Assembly: GCA_905373195.1 (NCBI GenBank)
Contig: CAJPSG010000050.1
Span: 1 to 7,194 of the forward strand
Direction: 5' to 3'
From: Kingella oralis
GTDB lineage: Bacteria; Pseudomonadota; Gammaproteobacteria; Burkholderiales; Neisseriaceae
DNA length: 7,194 nucleotides
Shown here one piece after another: positions 1-6,218 of the stretch. Position 1 is the first letter of the stretch, and every line of letters starts with the position of its first letter. Under the pieces are notes generated by a model, which saw only the letters and a list, made by a program, of their open reading frames with translations, ran no database searches and had not been told where the DNA came from. The position numbers were made by a program, and so were the translations under genes.

Positions 1-2
1 AA

Positions 3-812
3 CAGGCGCAACAACGCATCGCCCAACAAACCCAGCTCCCGCTTATCCCCTGCGTACTGCGCCAGCAAGCCGATTTAAGCGAACAGCCCGCCCGCCCCGA
101 GCAATTTCAGGCTGCCCTCGCCCCCAGCAATCCGCTATGGGTGTTTGTGCTGCATCTGATTTGGGCGGGCATCGTTATCAGCGCAGGCATTGCCGCCATT
201 CACTACGCGCCCCAGTTTGCCAACGAAAAATGGGCCATCTACACCGCATGGGCAGTCGCAAGCATCCTGTTGCTTTACGCCCTTTCAGGCTGCCTACAAA
301 GCTACACCCGATGGCGCAACCACCGCAAACAAAATCAGCCAATTATCCCATCCGCTCCCAGCATCCCGCCACGCAACTCCGCTGCCCGCCGCTCCATGCA
401 AACCGCCTATTTTTCGCGCAAACTCTGGCTCGCAGCCTGCATCATCAGCGCATCGCTCGCCCTGTTGTTCAGCCTAAGCAGTCTCCCCGCTGCTTTGATG
501 ATGCTCATTGCCGCTGGCAGCATCCTGTTCACCATCTGGCAAACCGCCTCCACCGCCCGCCAATTCCGCTACCACGCTGGCAGCGACATCTTTGAATGGC
601 AAACGCTAGATGCCTCCCTGCGCTGGCAAACCCAAGCCACCGCTCCCGCGCAAGACTTCATCGGCATCCTGCGCGAACACGACCAAATCTGGCTTATCGG
701 CGCAGCAGGCAAGCCCAACCAATTTGTAACCAACCAAAACAGCGCGTACATCGCCACCCAGCTCGTCCAAGCCACAGGCTTGCCGCTGCTTGCACGCAAA
801 AAGGCAGCCTGA
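3..812 (+). CDS. Unrecognised multi-pass membrane protein, 5' end outside the window
   Basis: The reading frame is open from the first bases of the window to a TGA at 810-812, giving 269 visible residues; the true start lies upstream. A GTG at 141 could be read as a start but has no good ribosome binding site, and the frame before it is open and reads like protein, so I treat the gene as partial. The visible part begins with a Gln-rich stretch (about residues 1-45), followed by four hydrophobic segments near residues 46-68, 77-98, 141-159 and 161-180. A basic, Pro-rich loop lies between the second and third, and a soluble C-terminal part of about 85 residues follows, with several Trp residues. 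I recognise no family or catalytic motif. The stop codon lies inside a DNA uptake sequence, and two further copies (one imperfect) lie within the gene. Function unknown; location in the inner membrane is inferred from hydrophobicity. Confidence 0.75.
   Translation, partial: QAQQRIAQQTQLPLIPCVLRQQADLSEQPARPEQFQAALAPSNPLWVFVLHLIWAGIVISAGIAAIHYAPQFANEKWAIYTAWAVASILLLYALSGCLQSYTRWRNHRKQNQPIIPSAPSIPPRNSAARRSMQTAYFSRKLWLAACIISASLALLFSLSSLPAALMMLIAAGSILFTIWQTASTARQFRYHAGSDIFEWQTLDASLRWQTQATAPAQDFIGILREHDQIWLIGAAGKPNQFVTNQNSAYIATQLVQATGLPLLARKKAA
106..117 (-). repeat. Imperfect DNA uptake sequence (11 of 12)
   Basis: This reads TTCAGGCTGCCC, one base from the complement of AGGCAGCCTGAA. It lies in the partial membrane-protein gene and encodes Phe-Gln-Ala-Ala in frame. 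Whether it works for uptake is unknown. Confidence 0.5.
284..295 (-). repeat. DNA uptake sequence, king dialect
   Basis: An exact complement of AGGCAGCCTGAA, inside the partial membrane-protein gene, where it encodes part of Leu-Ser-Gly-Cys-Leu at the end of the second membrane segment. It is a lone copy, so it cannot form a hairpin nearby. Confidence 0.9.
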
Positions 813-813
813 A
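802..813 (+). repeat. DNA uptake sequence supplying a stop codon
   Basis: An exact AGGCAGCCTGAA. Its TGA at 810-812 is the stop codon of the upstream membrane-protein gene, whose last residues are Lys-Ala-Ala. It is complementary to the copy at 867-878; the two 13-base arms (802-814 and 866-878) are separated by 51 bases, a wide loop for a terminator, with no T-run after it. Confidence 0.9.
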
Positions 814-866
814 ACCCTGTTTACCTTTACCCGCTGGCTTTATCGTTCACTATGCGTTTTCAGCTT

Positions 867-878
867 TTCAGGCTGCCT
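867..878 (-). repeat. DNA uptake sequence, inverted relative to 802
   Basis: An exact complement of AGGCAGCCTGAA in the gap between the membrane-protein gene and ridA. It could pair with the copy at the preceding stop codon to form a weak terminator, but the loop is long. Confidence 0.9.
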
Positions 879-924
879 ATGGATGACAAAAATTCCGTTA
901 TCGCCCGCGTACTCCTTACAGCAA

Positions 925-952
925 TTAGCACAGCCCAAGCGCAAACGATAAT
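925..952 (+). promoter_or_regulatory. Possible sigma-70 promoter for ridA
   Basis: TTAGCA (925-930) and GATAAT (947-952) are separated by 16 bases, a passable sigma-70 match about 75 bases before ridA. Between it and the ridA ribosome binding site lie two uptake sequences, which would be in the leader RNA. This is pattern matching only. Confidence 0.3.
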
Positions 953-965
953 CCTGCCATAGCAT

Positions 966-995
966 AGGCAGCCTGAAACCATTAGGCAGCCTGAA
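966..995 (+). repeat. Two DNA uptake sequences in direct tandem
   Basis: Exact AGGCAGCCTGAA copies at 966-977 and 984-995, in the same direction and 6 bases apart, just upstream of ridA. Being direct, they cannot form a hairpin with each other, so unlike the inverted pairs elsewhere they have no obvious terminator role. Confidence 0.9.
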
Positions 996-1027
996 ACCCA
1001 TTTTCCCCCCCTAACAAGGACTTTATA

Positions 1028-1411
1028 ATGACCAAAACCGTTATCCACACCCCCAAAGCCCCCGCCGCCATCGGCGCATACAACCAAGCCATCCGCGCAG
1101 GCAACACCGTGTATCTCAGCGGGCAAATCCCCCTTGTGCCCGACACCATGCAATTAGTGGGCGACGACTTTGAAGCCCAAGCCCACCAAGTGTTTAAAAA
1201 CCTGCGCGCCGTGTGCGAAGCCGCAGGCGGCAGCCTAAACGACATCGTTAAGCTCAACGCCTACCTCACCGATTTAAGCCACTTCGCCACCTTCAACGCC
1301 GTGATGGAACAATACTTCGCTGTCCCCTACCCTGCTCGCGCCGCCGTTGGCGTGGCATCGTTGCCACGCGGCGCATTGGTGGAAGCCGAAGCCGTTTTGG
1401 TTTTGCCTTGA
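1028..1411 (+). CDS. ridA: RidA family reactive intermediate/imine deaminase
   Basis: The 127-residue product matches the RidA (YjgF/YER057c/UK114) family over its full length. Family members hydrolyse reactive enamines and imines, such as 2-aminoacrylate formed by PLP-dependent dehydratases, to ketoacids and ammonia, protecting PLP enzymes; they act as cytosolic trimers. Seen here are the N-terminal [11 protein letters not shown] with Tyr18, the SGQIPL strand, and the C-terminal PARAAVGV with Arg104, the residue that binds the substrate carboxylate, followed by Glu119 in the EAEA segment, matching the catalytic Glu of the E. coli enzyme. The Cys found two residues after the Arg in E. coli RidA is Ala here; it is not essential. 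The ATG has AAGGA at 1016-1020 with 7-base spacing. The gene seems to be transcribed alone: it ends before a strong hairpin and a terminator, and the next gene is convergent. Confidence 0.95.
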   Translation: MTKTVIHTPKAPAAIGAYNQAIRAGNTVYLSGQIPLVPDTMQLVGDDFEAQAHQVFKNLRAVCEAAGGSLNDIVKLNAYLTDLSHFATFNAVMEQYFAVPYPARAAVGVASLPRGALVEAEAVLVLP

Positions 1412-1419
1412 TGTGATGC

Positions 1420-1450
1420 CTAAGGTCTGTTGACAATCAACAGACCTTAG
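1420..1450. repeat. Perfect 14-bp inverted repeat after ridA
   Basis: The arms at 1420-1433 and 1437-1450 are perfectly complementary with a 3-base CAA loop. The arm reads CTAAGGTCTGTTGA. It starts 9 bases after the ridA stop codon. No T-run follows on either strand, so it is not a standard terminator by itself. It could stabilise the ridA mRNA 3' end, be a protein-binding palindrome, or be the remnant of a small repeat element. Confidence 0.8.
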
Positions 1451-1467
1451 CGTGTAAACAAATAAAT

Positions 1468-1493
1468 AGGCGGATGGGATTTCCGCCTTTTTT
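1468..1493 (+). terminator. Rho-independent terminator of ridA
   Basis: A 7-bp stem of AGGCGGA (1468-1474) and TCCGCCT (1482-1488) with a 7-base loop is followed by a run of six T (1488-1493). This is a classic intrinsic terminator about 57 bases after the ridA stop. Confidence 0.85.
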
Positions 1494-1530
1494 GTGCCAA
1501 CACGCAACGGCATGATGGTTTACTTGCGTT

Positions 1531-1542
1531 TTCAGGCTGCCT
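1531..1542 (-). repeat. DNA uptake sequence between convergent terminators
   Basis: An exact complement of AGGCAGCCTGAA between the ridA terminator and the terminator of the convergent fimV-like gene. A single copy with no nearby partner. Confidence 0.9.
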
Positions 1543-1557
1543 CTATCGCCTGCCCAC

Positions 1558-1595
1558 AAAAAAACACCGCTATGCCTTGTAAACATAACGGTGTT
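1558..1595 (-). terminator. Rho-independent terminator of the fimV-like gene
   Basis: On the minus strand AACACCG (1595-1589) pairs with CGGTGTT (1569-1563). An inner 4-bp stem follows (1584-1587 with 1571-1574) after a one-base mismatch, and the loop is 9 bases. A run of seven T (1564-1558) follows. It lies about 19 bases beyond the stop codon of the fimV-like gene. Confidence 0.85.
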
Positions 1596-1613
1596 CTTTA
1601 ACATCCACAGCGA

Positions 1614-4541
1614 CTAGCCGCCCAATTCACTCAACAACTGTTGCGCTTGCGCTTGAATATCGCCGTGCGATTCAGTTACCAATTCGCGTAAGGTTTCGCG
1701 CGCGGCTACGGCATCGTCAATTTCCAGATACATTTTTGCCAATTCCAACTTCGCTTCCAAAGGCTCGGTCAAACCCACCGCCTCAGAAACAAAGCCCGCA
1801 TCGTTGTTCGTCGTTTCAGGCAATTCTTCAATATCCCAAGAAGACAAATCGTCCACAGCTTGATCAACCGCAGGCGCAGCAGGCTCATCAAATGACAAAT
1901 CATCAAACGAAGGCGCAGATACAGCAGGTTCGTCAAACGACAAATCATCAAATGCAGGCGCAGCAACCGCAGGTTCAGCCACAGCAGGTTCTTCCAGCGA
2001 CAAATCAGCAAATGGTTGTTCAACAGGCTCAAAAGTAGGCGTTTCAGGCGCAAAATCAGCCGCAGGCGTATCAAACGCATCATCCAAGCCAAAATCAACC
2101 ACAGCAGGCTCTGCCGCAGGCGTATCCGCCACAGCAAAATCCAAGCCATCATCAAACGATGTATCCACCGCAGGCGCAGCAGGCGTTTCAACCGCAAAAT
2201 CGTCTAAGGCAAAATCCATCGCGTTATCAACCGCTGGCGTTTCAACAACAGGCGCATCCATGTTGAAATCCATCGCATCTACGGCAGGCGTTTCTACGCT
2301 GAAATCATCCAAAGCCACTTCGGGCGCGGTGAAGTCCATCGCAGGTTCGGCAATCGCGGGCACATCCAAATCTGCCACCAATTCAGGCACTTCTGGCGCA
2401 TCCAACACAGGCGCGGCTTCTTCCACCGCAGGCACATCCAAATCAAAATCAGATGATGCGGCAGGCGTATCCAGCGAGAAATCATCCAATGCCACATCAG
2501 GCGTGGCAACATGGGCAGTGGTCGCAGCAACGGTGGCAGTAGCGGCAGTAGCCGCAGCAGGCGCAACAATATCGCTTACGTCAAAATCTAAGAAATCATC
2601 GCTGGAAGCGGTTTCTGCTGGCGCGGGCGTATCTTCAATATCGGGTAGCGCATTATTAAACGCATCCAAATCAAACGCGGCTTCTTCGACAGGCGCAGGA
2701 ATGATGTCATCAGATTGAATGGAATCATCAAACGATAAGAAATCATCGTCTGCGCTCACAGCGGTTTCAGGCTGCCCAATCGGCGTATCATCAATGATGA
2801 AATCATCGGCAGCGGCGGCGCTATGGCTAGGCGATGGCGCAGGCGCAGCATCTTCTGGCTCAATGGAAACGATGTCATCCACTTGCCAATCATTGGCATC
2901 AAATGATGTGGCATTTTCTGCTACCAACAATGGATTGGCATGAGGATGTGCGTCTTCATGCTCTTCATTTTCCAGTGATACCGACCATTCCTCGTTATCG
3001 TCAAATTGCTCGGGCGTAAAATCATCCAAATCAAATGATTGGCTAGATGCAGCAGGCGCAACGTTGGTATCATCGGGTGGCAAGTCAAAGAAATCATCGC
3101 TGACTTTATCCGCTTTTTCCACATTGGCATCCAACATCCAATCATCGGTCTCGGGGCTGGCTGTGCCGTCAAATTGAATGTCGCTGCCGTCAAATTCATC
3201 ATCGCTGGCATCGGCGCTGTCGTTATCAAACGAATTGGCGCGTGATTTTTTGCGGCGACCGAGCAAATAAGCCCCGCCCAAGCCCAATGCTGCCAAGCCA
3301 GCCACGCCGCCGCCAATCAATGTCCAATCCAAGCCTTCTTCGGCAGCGGGTTCTTCCGCTGGCGGTGTGGGTTGTTGTTCGGCAACAGGGGCAGGCGCTT
3401 CTGTTGCAGCAGATGCAGCTTCGACAGGCGCAGTTCCCGCAGAAGCGGTTTGGCTTTCAGAAGCTGCAACTGCGTTTTCAGGCTGCATCTGTTCCGCTTG
3501 CGAGGCTTTGGGTTGAACAGGTTTCGTTGCTTCGGGCGCAGGTTTAGAGGCTTCTGTTTTCGCGGGTTCTACGGGTTTGGCTGGTTCTTCAATGGGTTTT
3601 TCTACTGCGGGTTTTTCCGCAGCAGTTTTTTTTGCGGCGGTTTTTTCCTCAATAGGCTGTTCTTCCGCTTGCGGTTTAGCGGGCACAACAGGTTTTACGG
3701 GCTCAACTTTTACAGGAGGCGGCGTAACCGCTTTGTTTGGTGCGGTTTCTACTGCATCGGCTGTGGTATTTTCGGTTACCGCTGGGGCAACAATGGCTGC
3801 GCCGCGCGAAATACGTGGCGATTGATGTTTGCGTTGTGCCGATTTGGCGTAAGCATGGAATTGCGATGCGGTGGGGATATACAGCGTTACATTGCGATAC
3901 ATTCTGCCGTTGCGGAATGCGCGTGGATTGGCTGCCATCAAGGCACGCATGGCGCGTTGCACGCTCATGCCGTGTGGGCGATAACGCGCGGCGATAGAAG
4001 CCAAGCTCTCGCCTGAATGCACGCGATGGTAGCGCGGGTTCGCAGCGTGTGTTCTTTCTGCGCGTGGCGCAACTTCGCGTGTTTCGCGCATTTCTTGTTG
4101 CATTTCAATATCATCGCTTTCAACTGCACGATGTTGGTGCTGTGGTTTCAGTTCAACCGCTTTACGCGTGTCGCGATTAGAACGCGCCGACGATGGATTA
4201 GGGCGATAGTGCGAAGGATTGATCATGGCGGTATATTGGCGAGTTTGATTACCCGCGCGAACAGTGAAAGTCAAAATGGGGTCGTTTACGGCGGAATTGG
4301 AGCGAAGACGAATAATAGCATTGCCATTGCCATGAGGGGCAACCGTGCCACTTATGCCGTTGCCTGAAACGATTGCACCGTTTTGCAATGCCGCTTGGGC
4401 TTCTTGCCCTGTTACCACGATGCTGCCTGAAAAAGGTTCGCCTAGATTAGATTGCACATTCACACCACCGATGCCTGCAACCGCGCTAAACGATGTGATG
4501 AACGACAGCGATGCTGCAATCATTTTTGGATTCGTTTTCAA
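1614..4541 (-). CDS. fimV: FimV/HubP/TspA-type polar landmark protein
   Basis: The 975-residue product has FimV-family architecture. Residues 1-22 are a signal peptide ending Ala-Val-Ala; 23-115 carry the typical GIGGVNVQSNLGEPFSG start of the FimV N-terminal region. A LysM peptidoglycan-binding domain lies near 171-224 and a Pro/Lys/Glu-rich linker near 260-400. One membrane helix (405-428) is followed by basic RRKKSR, then a very acidic Asp/Ala/Pro cytoplasmic tail (435-905), and a TPR-like FimV C-terminal motif (920-975, LELAKMYLEIDDAVAARETL). Such proteins link the cell wall to polar machinery; Pseudomonas FimV affects type IV pili, and the neisserial homologue is TspA. The start is TTG at 4541-4539: an in-frame TGA lies 4-6 bases upstream, and GGGAG (4553-4549) is spaced 7 bases from it. 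ATG at 4523 lacks such a site and would remove the Lys residues of the signal peptide. The function here is inferred from architecture. Confidence 0.88.
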   Translation of the reverse strand: MKTNPKMIAASLSFITSFSAVAGIGGVNVQSNLGEPFSGSIVVTGQEAQAALQNGAIVSGNGISGTVAPHGNGNAIIRLRSNSAVNDPILTFTVRAGNQTRQYTAMINPSHYRPNPSSARSNRDTRKAVELKPQHQHRAVESDDIEMQQEMRETREVAPRAERTHAANPRYHRVHSGESLASIAARYRPHGMSVQRAMRALMAANPRAFRNGRMYRNVTLYIPTASQFHAYAKSAQRKHQSPRISRGAAIVAPAVTENTTADAVETAPNKAVTPPPVKVEPVKPVVPAKPQAEEQPIEEKTAAKKTAAEKPAVEKPIEEPAKPVEPAKTEASKPAPEATKPVQPKASQAEQMQPENAVAASESQTASAGTAPVEAASAATEAPAPVAEQQPTPPAEEPAAEEGLDWTLIGGGVAGLAALGLGGAYLLGRRKKSRANSFDNDSADASDDEFDGSDIQFDGTASPETDDWMLDANVEKADKVSDDFFDLPPDDTNVAPAASSQSFDLDDFTPEQFDDNEEWSVSLENEEHEDAHPHANPLLVAENATSFDANDWQVDDIVSIEPEDAAPAPSPSHSAAAADDFIIDDTPIGQPETAVSADDDFLSFDDSIQSDDIIPAPVEEAAFDLDAFNNALPDIEDTPAPAETASSDDFLDFDVSDIVAPAAATAATATVAATTAHVATPDVALDDFSLDTPAASSDFDLDVPAVEEAAPVLDAPEVPELVADLDVPAIAEPAMDFTAPEVALDDFSVETPAVDAMDFNMDAPVVETPAVDNAMDFALDDFAVETPAAPAVDTSFDDGLDFAVADTPAAEPAVVDFGLDDAFDTPAADFAPETPTFEPVEQPFADLSLEEPAVAEPAVAAPAFDDLSFDEPAVSAPSFDDLSFDEPAAPAVDQAVDDLSSWDIEELPETTNNDAGFVSEAVGLTEPLEAKLELAKMYLEIDDAVAARETLRELVTESHGDIQAQAQQLLSELGG
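1872..1955 (-). repeat. Tandem repeat in the acidic tail of the fimV-like gene
   Basis: Two adjacent units encode APAFDDLSFDEPAVS and APSFDDLSFDEPAAP (residues 861-890). Their DNA is also nearly identical, so they look like a fairly recent duplication. Looser copies of a D/E-V-A-L-D-D-F-S-x-(D/E)-T-P-A unit occur at residues 681-693, 741-753 and 776-788. Confidence 0.75.
2766..2777 (-). repeat. Imperfect DNA uptake sequence inside fimV-like gene
   Basis: TTCAGGCTGCCC, 11 of 12 bases of the uptake word. Read on the coding strand it gives Gly-Gln-Pro-Glu-Thr, in the acidic tail. Confidence 0.5.
3477..3488 (-). repeat. Imperfect DNA uptake sequence inside fimV-like gene
   Basis: TTCAGGCTGCAT, 11 of 12 bases of the uptake word. 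On the coding strand it gives Met-Gln-Pro-Glu-Asn in the Pro-rich linker, in the same reading frame (Gln-Pro-Glu) as the copy at 2766. Confidence 0.45.
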
Positions 4542-4579
4542 AATTCATCTCCCTATCCGTGCGAACGCCCGCAAGCGGA

Positions 4580-4609
4580 TTGATACAATAGCTTAACAAT
4601 TCTTAAAAT
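4580..4609 (+). promoter_or_regulatory. Possible sigma-70 promoter for adk
   Basis: TTGATA (4580-4585) and TAAAAT (4604-4609) are separated by 18 bases. Transcription from here would give a leader of about 160 bases before adk. It lies back to back with the candidate fimV promoter. Pattern matching only. Confidence 0.3.
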
Positions 4610-4612
4610 GTT

Positions 4613-4642
4613 ATGATAGCCTTTTATCCCTGTTTCTGCCAA
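4613..4642 (-). promoter_or_regulatory. Probable sigma-70 promoter for the fimV-like gene
   Basis: On the minus strand TTGGCA (4642-4637) and TATCAT (4618-4613) are separated by 18 bases, a good sigma-70 pattern about 65 bases upstream of the start region of the fimV-like gene. Confidence 0.45.
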
Positions 4643-4673
4643 GTAGAACCGCGTTAAACCGCCAATAATATAG

Positions 4674-5426
<753 letters not shown>

Positions 5427-5436
5427 GCCACAATAG

Positions 5437-5475
5437 AGGCAGCCTGAAAATACGTTTACCCGTTTCAGGCTGCCT
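5437..5475. terminator. Inverted uptake-sequence pair after adk, probable terminator
   Basis: Exact uptake words at 5437-5448 (+) and 5464-5475 (-) give a perfect 13-bp stem (5437-5449 with 5463-5475) and a 13-base loop. It starts 10 bases after the adk stop and ends 10 bases before the ribosome binding site of the next gene. No T-run follows, so termination may be partial. Inverted uptake-sequence pairs as terminators are well known in Neisseria. Confidence 0.65.
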
Positions 5476-5499
5476 TGAACCATAGAAAGGACGCAAACG

Positions 5500-6093
5500 A
5501 TGAAAAAAATTCTGCTTGCCGCGCTGTTGTATGGCGGTTTTCAGGCTGCCTTTGCCGATGGAGATGACTATTTAGACAGGCGGCAACAAATTTTTATGCA
5601 AAACGTTACCGAATACAACAAAGAATTTAACGAGATGGATGTACCGCTGCCTGCTGTGCCCAACCCCAACGAGGGCGATTGGTTTGAGTTGTATATTGAT
5701 AATGTGTACAAGGGCAGCCCGCGCATTTTGTTGAGCAGCATCACGCAAGCGCCCGATGGCAGCGTGCGCTATGTGTTCAACAATCGCTCCGAAGCGGGCT
5801 ACGACAACATTACTGCCGAGGGGCTGCTGTGCGTTACGGGCACAAAGCTGCTGGATTCGGAAGGCTCTAAGCTGAAAACCTACGGCTACGCCGACTTGGT
5901 AAACCACCGCTGGATTGAGCCGCGCAACGCGCAATGGACAACTCTGGGCGGCAAGCGCAATGCCACCGACCGCGTGCGCCGCGTGTTGTACGATGCGTTT
6001 TGCTTGGACACCAAAGCACGCAACAGCGATGAAGAATTGCGCGCGCAGGTACGCAAACAAGGCAAAACAACGGAACGCGAATATGGAAAATGA
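5500..6093 (+). CDS. Exported CNP1-like family protein
   Basis: The 197-residue product begins with a clear signal peptide, MKKILLAALLYGGFQAAFA, with likely cleavage after Ala19 (Ala-Phe-Ala), so the mature protein is periplasmic or otherwise exported. The C-terminal half, with WIEPRNAQW (138-146) and DRVRRVLYDAFC (157-168), resembles the CNP1-like family ('cryptic neisserial protein 1') of beta-proteobacteria, whose function is unknown. Cys111 and Cys168 could form a disulphide. The last 25 residues are charged. The ATG has AAAGGA at 5486-5491 with 8-base spacing. An exact uptake sequence lies inside the signal peptide, encoding its Phe-Gln-Ala-Ala. The gene sits between two uptake-sequence hairpins, after adk and before nnrD. 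The family assignment is from memory of its motifs; I claim no role. Confidence 0.78.
   Translation: MKKILLAALLYGGFQAAFADGDDYLDRRQQIFMQNVTEYNKEFNEMDVPLPAVPNPNEGDWFELYIDNVYKGSPRILLSSITQAPDGSVRYVFNNRSEAGYDNITAEGLLCVTGTKLLDSEGSKLKTYGYADLVNHRWIEPRNAQWTTLGGKRNATDRVRRVLYDAFCLDTKARNSDEELRAQVRKQGKTTEREYGK
5540..5551 (-). repeat. DNA uptake sequence inside a signal peptide coding region
   Basis: An exact complement of AGGCAGCCTGAA at codons 14-18 of the CNP1-like gene, encoding Phe-Gln-Ala-Ala next to the predicted cleavage site. Confidence 0.9.
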
Positions 6094-6130
6094 TTTTCAG
6101 GCTGCCTATCTGCATCAGGCAGCCTGAAAA
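6094..6130. terminator. Inverted uptake-sequence pair after the CNP1-like gene
   Basis: Uptake words at 6096-6107 (-) and 6117-6128 (+) give a perfect 14-bp stem (6094-6107 with 6117-6130) and a 9-base loop, directly after the TGA at 6091-6093. No T-run follows. The right arm could instead pair with the copy at 6164-6175, giving an alternative hairpin with a longer loop. Confidence 0.6.
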
Positions 6131-6163
6131 AGATGATTACATCGTTTAATGGTTTAACTGCGT

Positions 6164-6175
6164 TTCAGGCTGCCT
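6164..6175 (-). repeat. Third DNA uptake sequence before nnrD
   Basis: An exact complement of AGGCAGCCTGAA, 43 bases before the nnrD start. It can pair with 6117-6128 (13-bp stem, 6117-6129 with 6163-6175, 33-base loop). Confidence 0.9.
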
Positions 6176-6218
6176 AAGCAGACAAGATAAGCGTTTCATT
6201 CAAAAAAAGGATTTCATC

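Noticed and set aside
137..595. Plus-strand frame overlapping the partial membrane-protein gene
   Set aside because: The overlapping frame 3-812 has coherent membrane segments and runs in from the window edge; this one has random-looking, His/Arg/Pro-rich translation.
2260..2718. A 152-codon open frame on the plus strand rich in Ser, Ala, Thr and Gly
   Set aside because: It lies antisense to the repetitive acidic part of the fimV-like gene; its low-complexity composition is what the complement of Asp/Ala/Pro repeats gives, and there is no separate gene signal.
3372..4016. A 214-codon plus-strand open frame rich in Arg, Phe, Cys and Gly
   Set aside because: Antisense to the Pro/Lys/Glu linker and LysM region of the fimV-like gene; the odd composition and lack of motifs mark it as a shadow.
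4421..4436. ATGCTGCCTGAA resembling another neisserial uptake dialect
   Set aside because: It differs from the local word at two positions and lies in the fimV-like coding sequence, so it is most likely chance.
4546..4548. Minus-strand ATG as start of a 20-codon leader peptide before fimV
   Set aside because: It abuts the Shine-Dalgarno with no spacing and overlaps the better-supported TTG start.
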